Source of the DNA: Alphaproteobacteria bacterium
GTDB taxonomy: Bacteria > Pseudomonadota > Alphaproteobacteria > RF32 > UBA3637
Reading direction: 5' to 3'
DNA: 10,082 nt
NCBI GenBank assembly: GCA_017414845.1
Contig: JAFQJY010000118.1
Span: forward strand, 1 to 10,082
Shown here: positions 1-5,184 of the stretch, one piece after another
How positions within the stretch are numbered: position 1 is the stretch's first letter
How the letters are laid out: each line of letters begins with the position of its first letter
Translations under genes and position numbers: made by a program
The notes under the pieces: generated by a model
What the model was told of the DNA's origin: nothing
Database searches by the model: none
What the model saw: the letters and a program-made list of their open reading frames with translations, nothing else

Positions 1-4
1 GCGA

Positions 5-1408
5 ATGCCCTTTACGAAAATTATTGCAACACTCGGTCCGAGAACAGATTCTCAAAAAGAGATTCAAAAGTTGGTTCGTTCCGGTGTCAATGTGTTTCGC
101 CTCAATTTCAGTCATGGAACACCTGAACATCATAGAGAGGTTATGAGACGGATTCGTTCGGTTAAAAGTGAACAGCCGATAGGTGTTTTATGTGATTTAC
201 AAGGGCCTAAATTACGTGTCGGTTGCTTTGAAAACGGACAGGTTTTTTTAAAGAAAGGTTCTGTTTTTGTCTTGGATATGAAAGAGAAGGCAGGAGATGA
301 ACACAGGGTTTGTTTGCCTCATCCTGAGATTTTAAAGGCCGTAAAAAAAGGCTCAGTTCTTTTATTGAACGACGGACAAATTAAATTGCGTGTCGTTCGG
401 GTCGGTGCAGAAAAAATAGAAACAAAAGTAATTATCGGAGGAGTTCTCTCTGATCATAAAGGCGTGAATGTGCCTGATGTGACATTGCCGATTCCTGCGC
501 TGACGGAAAAGGATAGAGTAAATTTAGCCGTTGCGCTGGATATGGGGGCTGATTGGATAGCCCTTTCTTTTGTCCAAAGGGTAGAAGATGTTTTAGAGGC
601 AAAAGCACTTATCGGCGGACGTGCCGGTTTAATGGCTAAAATAGAAAAACCGTCGGCACTTAAAGATTTAAAAGCCATTGTCGGTGTTTGTGATGCCGTG
701 ATGGTTGCCCGTGGCGATTTAGGGGTTGAAATGCCGTTGGAACAATTACCGTCACTTCAAAAACATATTGTGGAAGTCTGTCGGAGTTTGGGAAAGCCGG
801 TTGTGATAGCAACACAGATGTTGGAAAGTATGATAACGAATGCGACTCCGACAAGAGCCGAAGTGTCTGATATTGCTTCTGCTGTATATGAGGGGGTGGA
901 TTGCCTGATGCTGTCGGCAGAAACAGCTGTAGGTAAGTATCCCGAACGAGCTGTCCAAATGATGCGTAAGACCATAGAAAAAGCCGAGTCGGACAGGTTT
1001 TATAAAGCCTTGATACATACACTCAGGAGTACTTCTGACGGCGAAGTGGCAACAGCGATAACGTCGGCAATTGTACCGATGGTACAGGCTCTTAAAAAAC
1101 CGGCATGCGTTGTGAGTTATTCCGTTTCCGGCACAACGACACTGCGTGTTGCGAGTGAACGTCCGCTTGTTCCGATACTCAATTTGACACAGGATGAAAA
1201 AATAATGCGAAAATTGGCTGTGGTTTGGGGTGTGAGATCTGAAAAGGTCGGCGAACTGGAATCCTTTAATGATGTGGGAGAAGTGGCTGAGAGGATACTC
1301 AGGAAAACGGGCTTGGCAAAAAGCGGACAGGAGGCTGTTATTACGGCAGGGATACCGTTTGCCAAAAGAGGAAATACAAATATTTTGCATATTTTGACAA
1401 TAAAATAA
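5..1408 (+). CDS. pyk: Pyruvate kinase
   Basis: Converts phosphoenolpyruvate and ADP to pyruvate and ATP, the last step of glycolysis, in the cytoplasm. The 467 residues match the usual bacterial length, and the N terminus (MPFTKIIATLGP) is the normal family start, so the gene is complete; its ribosome binding site lies outside the window. FRLNFSHG (31-38) and DLQGPK (64-69) are the nucleotide and potassium-site segments. Residues of about 70-165 form the B domain. AKIEKP (211-216) carries the active-site lysine, MVARGDLG (233-240) the metal-binding region, and QMLESM (271-276) with SAETAVGKYP completes the barrel. The C-terminal third is the allosteric domain. No clear terminator follows; the tRNA-Phe promoter starts 9 bases after the stop codon, so pyk mRNA may run into the tRNA terminator. 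Identification is secure; which isozyme is not determinable. Confidence 0.97.
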   Translation: MPFTKIIATLGPRTDSQKEIQKLVRSGVNVFRLNFSHGTPEHHREVMRRIRSVKSEQPIGVLCDLQGPKLRVGCFENGQVFLKKGSVFVLDMKEKAGDEHRVCLPHPEILKAVKKGSVLLLNDGQIKLRVVRVGAEKIETKVIIGGVLSDHKGVNVPDVTLPIPALTEKDRVNLAVALDMGADWIALSFVQRVEDVLEAKALIGGRAGLMAKIEKPSALKDLKAIVGVCDAVMVARGDLGVEMPLEQLPSLQKHIVEVCRSLGKPVVIATQMLESMITNATPTRAEVSDIASAVYEGVDCLMLSAETAVGKYPERAVQMMRKTIEKAESDRFYKALIHTLRSTSDGEVATAITSAIVPMVQALKKPACVVSYSVSGTTTLRVASERPLVPILNLTQDEKIMRKLAVVWGVRSEKVGELESFNDVGEVAERILRKTGLAKSGQEAVITAGIPFAKRGNTNILHILTIK

Positions 1409-1417
1409 AAAAAAGAC

Positions 1418-1446
1418 TTGCAAAGGAAAAATAAATCGGCTATAAG
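1418..1446 (+). promoter_or_regulatory. Promoter of tRNA-Phe
   Basis: TTGCAA (1418-1423) and TATAAG (1441-1446) are separated by exactly 17 bp. The expected transcription start, about 1452, lies roughly 10 nt before the mature tRNA 5' end. Seen directly; activity is inferred. Confidence 0.7.
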
Positions 1447-1461
1447 AGAAAAAGTTTTGAC

Positions 1462-1537
1462 GCCCAGATAGCTCAGTCGGTAGAGCAGAAGACTGAAAAT
1501 CTTCGTGTCGGTGGTTCGATTCCGCCTCTGGGCACCA
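1462..1537 (+). tRNA. tRNA-Phe (GAA)
   Basis: A full cloverleaf is visible. The acceptor GCCCAGA pairs perfectly with TCTGGGC, the D stem is GCTC/GAGC, the anticodon stem is GAAGA/TCTTC with loop CTGAAAA, and the T arm is GGTGG-TTCGATT-CCGCC. Discriminator A73 and an encoded CCA (1535-1537) follow. The anticodon GAA is at 1495-1497. The 3' end of this gene recurs at 1688-1704 and 2571-2589. Confidence 0.98.
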
Positions 1538-1704
1538 TTAAAAACCGTCCTTGAAAGAGGACGGTTTTTTTGTGTGCGTCAGAGAGTGGAAGCGAGCCAC
1601 CGTGGTTCGGAATCGGAGTGAAACGGAGATGGACGTCCGAAGGACGGTCCGAGTTTACGAGGATAAATCGGGCGCAAGCCGATTTACAATCCGCCCGGGC
1701 ACCA
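1538..1704 (+). repeat. tRNA-tail repeat unit, complete copy at tRNA-Phe
   Basis: The unit runs from just after the tRNA CCA to a second copy of the tRNA 3' end, a period of 167 bp. In order it holds: the terminator; a TGCGT-containing stretch with GTGG/CCAC pairing; a 27-nt core (1605-1631) that is identical to one beside tRNA-Asn on the other strand; three hairpins (GTCC-GAA-GGAC at 1635-1645, GTCC/GGAT at 1647-1664, and AAATCGG/CCGATTT at 1665-1685); and a tail copy AATCCGCC..GGGCACCA (1688-1704). Relative to the real tRNA the tail lacks two acceptor bases, so it is a 3' fragment and not a tRNA. The pattern resembles the E. coli tyrT locus, where repeats each carry the 3' end of the tRNA. 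Function here is unknown. Confidence 0.85.
1541..1571 (+). terminator. Terminator of tRNA-Phe
   Basis: An 11-bp stem, AAAACCGTCCT (1541-1551) with AGGACGGTTTT (1558-1568), has a 6-nt loop and ends in a T run. It begins 4 nt after the CCA end. A near copy with a different loop sits one repeat unit downstream (1707-1737). Confidence 0.9.
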
Positions 1705-1777
1705 TTAAAAACCGTCCTTGAGAAAGGACGGTTTTTTGTGTGCGTCAGAGAGTGGAAGCGAGCCACCGTGGTTCGGA
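1705..1777 (+). repeat. Truncated second tRNA-tail unit at tRNA-Phe
   Basis: From the tail-copy GGGCACCA to 1777 the sequence repeats 1530-1611 almost base for base. The main difference is the terminator loop and T run. Identity ends abruptly at GTTCGGA (1777), inside what is the 27-nt core of the first copy. Unrelated AT-rich sequence follows. A plausible 3' continuation is found at 2510-2589. Confidence 0.85.
1707..1737 (+). terminator. Second terminator, after tail copy 1
   Basis: A 13-bp perfect stem (1707-1719 with 1724-1736) has a GAGA loop and a T run, placed 2 nt after the tail-copy CCA exactly as in the tRNA itself. The stem matches the first terminator but the loop differs (GAGA rather than TGAAAG), so the hairpin is conserved while its loop has drifted. 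Confidence 0.85.
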
Positions 1778-1820
1778 GAATAGACTTTTTTGTTTCTAAC
1801 TACTTTTTGAAAACGGAAAA

Positions 1821-1855
1821 TTGGCAGAAAATTTTATTGATTTATCAAATATAAT
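1821..1855 (+). promoter_or_regulatory. Possible promoter of the leader RNA and nuclease gene
   Basis: A perfect TATAAT lies at 1850-1855 in AT-rich DNA, but no good -35 sits 16-18 bp upstream of it. TTGGCA (1821-1826) pairs at 16 bp with TATCAA (1843-1848) as an alternative. Either would start transcription near 1855-1862, just before the structured RNA. Only the hexamers are seen; use is inferred. Confidence 0.4.
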
Positions 1856-1861
1856 CTTTTA

Positions 1862-2077
1862 GAATAAATGTTGTTGAGATAGCCCACATCTCAATACAGG
1901 GAGTACAAACCTTGAACCTTATGGGCAAAAAGTTTTCTTTTTGTTATGCAAAAGGAATTTTTGTCGTATGGGCTCACCGATTGGTGGGTGCCGGCGAAAT
2001 AAGGCTTGCTCGAATAAACCGGGCTACTACTCATAAGGTTCGTAGTTTGTAACATCCACCACTTATTTGGGTGGGCT
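1862..2077 (+). ncRNA. Candidate structured RNA, free-standing or leader of the nuclease gene
   Basis: No open frame fills this stretch, but complementary segments are dense. Hairpin TTGAGAT/ATCTCAA (1874-1880, 1888-1894) has a 7-nt loop AGCCCAC (1881-1887) that is fully complementary to GTGGGCT (2071-2077). A long-range helix joins GAACCTTATGGG (1914-1925) to CTCATAAGGTTC (2030-2041) and continues, after a small internal loop, as TACAAAC/GTTTGTA (1904-1910, 2045-2051). Inside it are hairpins CAAAAAG-TTTT-CTTTTTG (1926-1943), CAAAA/TTTTG (1949-1963) and CACC-GATT-GGTG (1975-1986). CCACC/GGTGG (2056-2060, 2070-2074) would compete with the loop pairing. I do not recognise it as 6S, tmRNA, RNase P, SRP RNA or a known riboswitch. 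It ends 10 nt before the nuclease start, so it may be a regulatory leader. Confidence 0.5.
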
Positions 2078-2086
2078 GAATGGTGT

Positions 2087-2500
2087 TTGGTGTTGTTTTT
2101 GTTTTTTATTATTTTTGTGTTTTATGCATCTCCTGTTTTAGCACATCAGGCAACAGTTCCTGTTATCAGAGTCGTGGATGGAGATACCATATCCGTTTTG
2201 CTTTATGGCGAAGAAACAAAGGTCAGATTGGTGGGCGTTGATTGCTACGAAACACGGAGAAATAAGCGTGCCCGCTTTCAAGAGAAAAATTATAATAAAA
2301 CAATGGAGGAAGTGATTCGTTTAGGGGAAGAATCAAAACAAAAATTACAGGGATTATTGGAAAGAAATAAAGAAATACAAATTGAGTGGGAAGAAAGAGA
2401 CGGCTTTGGCAGAGTTTTAGGTCATATTTACATAAACCAAATGAATGTGAATGAATATATGCTTAAAAACGGTGGGTGTGAGTTGTTTAAAAAGTGGTAG
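2087..2500 (+). CDS. Secreted thermonuclease-like (SNase-fold) nuclease
   Basis: Predicted 137-residue SNase-family protein, probably a calcium-dependent phosphodiesterase cutting DNA or RNA outside the cytoplasm. Residues 1-19 form a very hydrophobic segment ending in SPVLA followed by HQA, a plausible signal peptide though without positive charges at its start. The SNase core follows: VVDGDT (metal-binding Asp), KVRLVGVDCYET (Arg, Asp and Glu in the positions of Arg35, Asp40 and Glu43 of staphylococcal nuclease), a helix GEESKQKL, DGFGR (counterpart of Arg87) and VNEYML. All catalytic positions are present. It is shorter than staphylococcal nuclease at the C terminus. The start is uncertain: TTG at 2087 has no good ribosome binding site, while ATG at 2080 is in another frame. 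It follows the structured RNA and sits between two broken repeat pieces. Family sure, substrate not. Confidence 0.85.
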   Translation: MVLFLFFIIFVFYASPVLAHQATVPVIRVVDGDTISVLLYGEETKVRLVGVDCYETRRNKRARFQEKNYNKTMEEVIRLGEESKQKLQGLLERNKEIQIEWEERDGFGRVLGHIYINQMNVNEYMLKNGGCELFKKW

Positions 2501-2509
2501 GATTTGCGC

Positions 2510-2589
2510 CGATGTTGTTTGCGACAGTCCCGACCGATGCAAGGGATGAATCGTGCTTTAGCCGATTTATATTCCGCCTCTGGTTATCA
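2510..2589 (+). repeat. 3' half of a tRNA-Phe tail repeat, detached copy
   Basis: Aligns with the second half of the tRNA-Phe unit. GACAGTCCC is shared with the tRNA-Asn copy. The second hairpin survives as GTCCC/GGGAT (2527-2531, 2543-2547) and the third as AATCG/CGATT (2549-2553, 2563-2567). The segment AGCCGATTTA is identical to the first unit. It ends in ATTCCGCCTCTGG (2571-2583), exactly as in tRNA-Phe, then TTATCA where the tRNA has GCACCA, a match at 16 of 19 bases. The methyltransferase stop codon begins at 2592, so the relic abuts the next operon with no terminator between. Probably the missing end of the unit that breaks at 1777. Confidence 0.7.
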
Positions 2590-2591
2590 GA

Positions 2592-3368
2592 TTATTTATG
2601 CAGATGTAAAATTTGAAATTCTACGGCTATTTTTCCTTCCTTTTTTGATAAAGACATATTGGGGTAAATTGTCTTGATATAGGGAAGTTGTTGAAAGGTA
2701 ACGGAAGTTTCGGATAAGATTTTGCTTTTTCTTTCAACAATTTCAAAAGAAGAATAACCCAAGCTTAACCCATATTCTTTTAGAGAAATTTGCGGTCCTG
2801 TTGATGTGTCTGTTCCTAAAAATGAAAAAGCGGATAGGTATAAATGACCGTCGGCATTAAGATATATCAGCGCATCGTGCATAATTTTTGTGATATAGCT
2901 TCTTCCATCTGGTCCGCCAGAATCATGAACGGTTTTGTTATCTGTAATCGGCATAGGCATAATGGGTGGGTTAGAAATAATAACATCAAATTTTTTATTG
3001 ATATTTTGAAACATATCGGATTTTAGTACATTTAGTGTATTAAAAAGGTATGTTTTTTTTATATAATTTAACCAATCAAGACATTTGTCATCTATATCAA
3101 CGGCTGTTATTTCCTTTGCACCAAAAATAAGAGAAAACAGAGATATGATACCCATTTCTCCGCAGCCTAGGTCTAAAATATGCTTCCCTTTTACAACGTT
3201 TTTTAAAATGTTTTGAAAAACAAGCCCTGATTTTGGAATATATCCCAAAGGTCCAATGGGGAATTTATATTTTCCATTATTCCAAACAAGAAATTTTTTC
3301 TTATGTTTGTCGGTGAGTAGACTAAATCCGTCTACACCGAAAGGATTATACTTTTCCATCGTTTCCAT
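2592..3368 (-). CDS. Class I SAM methyltransferase, small PrmC/RsmC-like (MTS) type
   Basis: A 258-residue Rossmann-fold methyltransferase. Residues 64-70 (ILDLGCG) form the SAM-binding motif I, AVDID (89-93) the acidic ribose-binding end of strand 2, and ISNPPI (131-136) the N-P-P motif that in this superfamily places a glutamine, adenine or guanine amino group for methylation. The substrate is not identifiable; the N-terminal 60 residues could recognise it. The ATG at 3368 is preceded by GAGGA at good spacing; another ATG nine bases downstream is possible. The gene overlaps the upstream kinase gene by 23 bp, a sign of translational coupling, and is last in a three-gene operon. Its stop lies 2 bp from the tRNA-tail relic and no terminator is visible. 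Domain call strong, role unknown. Confidence 0.85.
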   Translation of the reverse strand: METMEKYNPFGVDGFSLLTDKHKKKFLVWNNGKYKFPIGPLGYIPKSGLVFQNILKNVVKGKHILDLGCGEMGIISLFSLIFGAKEITAVDIDDKCLDWLNYIKKTYLFNTLNVLKSDMFQNINKKFDVIISNPPIMPMPITDNKTVHDSGGPDGRSYITKIMHDALIYLNADGHLYLSAFSFLGTDTSTGPQISLKEYGLSLGYSSFEIVERKSKILSETSVTFQQLPYIKTIYPNMSLSKKEGKIAVEFQILHLHK

Positions 3369-4152
3369 TTTGGGGTCCTCTTTTTGCTAAAACAGAACAA
3401 ATTTCTTTTGCGAATAACGCATAGGAGCGATCTTTTATTTGTTCCAAACGAACAATCGGGAAGATTATTTCTTTATTTAAACGATAGGGTGTTTCTGCTA
3501 AAACAATCATTTTGTTTACGTTAGCAATGGTCTGATTTGTCAGAGAATCTTGAGGGATGTGCTGTGCTCTGATAATACTTTTGACTCGGTTAGATTTAAT
3601 ATCATCCATAGTGATGGTATGTTTTTTATCAACAGAAAAAATAGCGCTTATTTTTTCAGAAAAACTGCGTTCAGAGGGAAGTAAAAAAGCCCCATATTCT
3701 TCGTAGGCATAATTTTGCAGAAAATCTTTGCCGAATACGTTGTGTTGAATGCCTCTCTCAAAATCGCACAAACCAATGCTATGTTTGTTTGTGTCAATTA
3801 TAATATTCCGTGGAGCAAAATCGCCCCAATAGATTTTATTGTCATAGAGGTATTGAAACAGACTATTTGTCGTTTCAACAAATTTTTCTCGGTTTTGTGC
3901 TGTTCTTAAACCGATTTCCAAATTGTCGCCAGTAAGGCGTTCCATATAGATTTTTCCGTCTACATAGTCGTATATTTTAGGAAGATGAAAATTAAATTCG
4001 TCGCCATTGATTCTAATCGTATGATTCTTTAAGATATGTCGGGCTTCCTCTATCTTTTTTACCTCATTAAAAGAGGATTTTTTAATAATTATATCTCTGC
4101 CGTCAATTGATGTTTGGGATATTTTCCCATCAGTTAAGGAGATGACTTGCAT
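3346..4152 (-). CDS. Small protein-kinase-fold phosphotransferase (APH/RIO-like)
   Basis: A 268-residue protein with kinase-fold hallmarks in order: a lysine pair in IIIKKS (21-26) as the probable ATP-binding lysine; a hinge-like YMERL (69-73); the catalytic loop WGDFAPRN (109-116) with Asp111 and Asn116; and CDFERG (129-134) in the place of DFG, with Asp130 for magnesium. The usual His before Gly-Asp is Trp, seen in some atypical kinase families. There is no glycine-rich loop as in eukaryote-type kinases, pointing to a small-molecule or RIO/Bud32-like kinase. Residues after about 145 are not recognised. The gene begins 3 nt after the Nudix stop with only a weak ribosome binding site and overlaps the methyltransferase gene, so all three are likely co-translated. 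Substrate unknown. Confidence 0.75.
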   Translation of the reverse strand: MQVISLTDGKISQTSIDGRDIIIKKSSFNEVKKIEEARHILKNHTIRINGDEFNFHLPKIYDYVDGKIYMERLTGDNLEIGLRTAQNREKFVETTNSLFQYLYDNKIYWGDFAPRNIIIDTNKHSIGLCDFERGIQHNVFGKDFLQNYAYEEYGAFLLPSERSFSEKISAIFSVDKKHTITMDDIKSNRVKSIIRAQHIPQDSLTNQTIANVNKMIVLAETPYRLNKEIIFPIVRLEQIKDRSYALFAKEICSVLAKRGPQNGNDGKV

Positions 4153-4155
4153 AAT

Positions 4156-4683
4156 TTATATTTCCGAATGAAGTAATAAGGTAATGGCTCCCAAGCGATT
4201 TGCAAATTCTTTTTGTTTTTGAATAATGTTATTATATAGTTCTTCCGGTTTTATCCACATAACTTCGGAAACCTCTCCATCTTCAAAAACAAAATTCTGG
4301 TCGTTCGCAACTTTTATAAGGAAAACGCCTAAAAGTTCTTTGTTTTTTCCTCCTTGGGATACATAACGGATCTCTCCTAATTTGATGACCTTTTGATGAT
4401 CAATGGTTAAGCCTAGTTCTTCTTTACCCTCTTTAATAACATTATCAATCAATAAATGATTTGGGTTATCTGTTTTTACACAATGTCCGCCGAATGAAAC
4501 ATCCCATTTCCCAGCACTAGTATCTTTTGTAGCAGCTCGTCTCTGAATGAGAATTTCTTTTTTTTCGTTCATAATCCAACACTGAACGGCGGAATGAAGA
4601 ATGCCGTTTTCATGAACATATTGTCGGTCTTTTAATCCGCAGATATTACCGGCTTCATTTAAAGTATAGATTTCTTCGGACAT
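4156..4683 (-). CDS. Nudix hydrolase, IPP-isomerase/YfcD-like subgroup
   Basis: A 175-residue single-domain Nudix protein. The strand LHSAVQCWIMN (29-39), IQRRA (46-50) and KWDVSFGGHC (59-68) are typical of the isopentenyl-diphosphate isomerase-like Nudix branch. KEGKEELGL (84-92) is the second half of the Nudix box (REUXEEXGU, with Lys for Arg) and supplies the metal-binding glutamates. The first half has N instead of the conserved Glu and an NPNHLL insertion, so the box is slightly irregular. Such proteins usually cleave a nucleoside diphosphate linked to another group; the actual substrate cannot be told. It is the first gene of the operon, with AAGGAG 7 nt before ATG at 4683 and a consensus promoter about 30 nt upstream. 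Confidence 0.88.
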   Translation of the reverse strand: MSEEIYTLNEAGNICGLKDRQYVHENGILHSAVQCWIMNEKKEILIQRRAATKDTSAGKWDVSFGGHCVKTDNPNHLLIDNVIKEGKEELGLTIDHQKVIKLGEIRYVSQGGKNKELLGVFLIKVANDQNFVFEDGEVSEVMWIKPEELYNNIIQKQKEFANRLGAITLLLHSEI

Positions 4684-4712
4684 AACAGGTCTCCTTTTAC
4701 AAATTTGGCAGA

Positions 4713-4740
4713 ATTATAGCATAAAAATATATTTTGTCAA
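4713..4740 (-). promoter_or_regulatory. Consensus sigma-70 promoter of the Nudix-kinase-methyltransferase operon
   Basis: On the minus strand a perfect TTGACA (4735-4740) and a perfect TATAAT (4713-4718) are separated by 16 bp. Transcription would start near 4706, giving a leader of about 20 nt with AAGGAG. Both hexamers being perfect suggests strong constitutive expression. No operator is evident. Confidence 0.85.
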
Positions 4741-4799
4741 TATTTTTATAAACGCTCTACTGTTTGGAAAATAGAATGATATACTATAAAGCATAAAAA

Positions 4800-4863
4800 A
4801 GAGTTAACAGGGTAAGGTACACGTTCGTATGCTTTTCTCATAAAGTCTCATTGCTTTACGCAT
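4800..4863 (-). repeat. Possible truncated second unit after the tRNA-Asn tail copy
   Basis: Reading the minus strand past the tail-copy terminator, the sequence resumes with TTTTTATGCGT, the junction that opens the tRNA-Asn unit (TTTTTTTATGCGT), and continues with ATGAGA-containing sequence before similarity fades. It mirrors the truncated second unit at tRNA-Phe but is much weaker. Seen by eye only. Confidence 0.35.
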
Positions 4864-4888
4864 AAAAACAATTCGCAGGATTGTTTTT
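4864..4888 (-). terminator. Terminator after the tRNA-Asn tail copy
   Basis: A 9-bp perfect stem, AAAAACAAT/ATTGTTTTT (4864-4872 with 4880-4888), has a 7-nt loop and a T run on either strand. It follows the tail-copy CCA by about 10 nt on the minus strand, the same arrangement as at tRNA-Phe. Confidence 0.7.
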
Positions 4889-4898
4889 ATTTACGCAG

Positions 4899-5055
4899 TG
4901 GATCTGGCGGTAGGATTGCTCGCATACGCTCGTCCCTTCGGGACTGTCCTTCGGACATCATCTCCGTTTCACTCCGATTCCGAACCTTTTACGGTTCTCA
5001 TCCACCACCGAACGCATAAAAAAACAAGGCTCCCAAAGGAACCTTTGTTTTTTTA
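4899..5055 (-). repeat. tRNA-tail repeat unit at tRNA-Asn
   Basis: On the minus strand this unit of 157 bp runs from just after the tRNA-Asn CCA to a second copy of the tRNA 3' end. It contains the terminator, a TATGCGT junction, AACC/GGTT pairing, the 27-nt core (4959-4985) identical to 1605-1631, then hairpins GTCC-GAA-GGAC (4946-4956) and GTCCC-GAA-GGGAC (4932-4944), and the tail AATCCTACCGCCAGATCCA (4899-4917). The tail matches the tRNA at 17 of 19 bases. Same architecture as the tRNA-Phe unit, but the tail belongs to the local tRNA, so the middle is shared while the tails are locus-specific. Confidence 0.85.
5018..5054 (-). terminator. Terminator of the tRNA-Cys/tRNA-Asn transcript
   Basis: On the minus strand a long hairpin with an A7/T7 flank, AAAAAAACAAAGG..CCTTGTTTTTTT, has a mismatch near the loop. 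It begins 1 nt after the tRNA-Asn CCA. It could act in both directions. Confidence 0.85.
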
Positions 5056-5130
5056 TGGCTTTGGCGGTAGGATTCGAACCTACGACCGATCGGTTAACAG
5101 CCGATAGCTCTACCGCTGAGCTACGCCAGA
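5056..5130 (-). tRNA. tRNA-Asn (GTT)
   Basis: The cloverleaf gives D stem GCTC/GAGC, anticodon stem ATCGG/CCGAT with loop CTGTTAA (anticodon at 5096-5098), T arm GTAGG-TTCGAAT-CCTAC, discriminator G73 and encoded CCA. The acceptor TCTGGCG faces CGCCAAA, leaving a C2-A71 mismatch. The tail copy 157 bp downstream reads CGCCAGA, which would pair perfectly. Second of two tRNAs in a minus-strand transcript. Confidence 0.95.
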
Positions 5131-5184
5131 ACAAATTTAAACCATAAATAGCACCGTCTTTTCTCTCTGTCAAGTACTTTTTTA

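Noticed and set aside
752..1423. Long antisense open frame under pyk
   Set aside because: It is a shadow of the pyk codon pattern, Cys/His/Arg-rich without domain features or a ribosome binding site.
1570..1854. Plus-strand open frame running through the tRNA-Phe repeat units, with a peptide also seen beside tRNA-Asn
   Set aside because: The shared peptide GIGVKRR follows from the identical 27-nt DNA core. The frame crosses a terminator hairpin and tail copy, has no ribosome binding site and changes wholly after 1777.
1862..2077. Identification as 6S RNA, tmRNA, RNase P RNA, SRP RNA or a group I intron
   Set aside because: None of the conserved motifs known for these RNAs could be found by eye; 6S remains the least excluded because of the long internal helix, but the match is not supportable.
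1530..2589. Classical integrative element with attL/attR at tRNA-Phe
   Set aside because: No integrase or recombinase gene is present, the repeated tails are only 17-19 nt, and the first interval of 167 bp holds no gene.
1530..5055. CRISPR array
   Set aside because: The repeats are few, unequal, on opposite strands and tied to tRNA ends; there is no regular short-repeat and spacer pattern and no cas gene.
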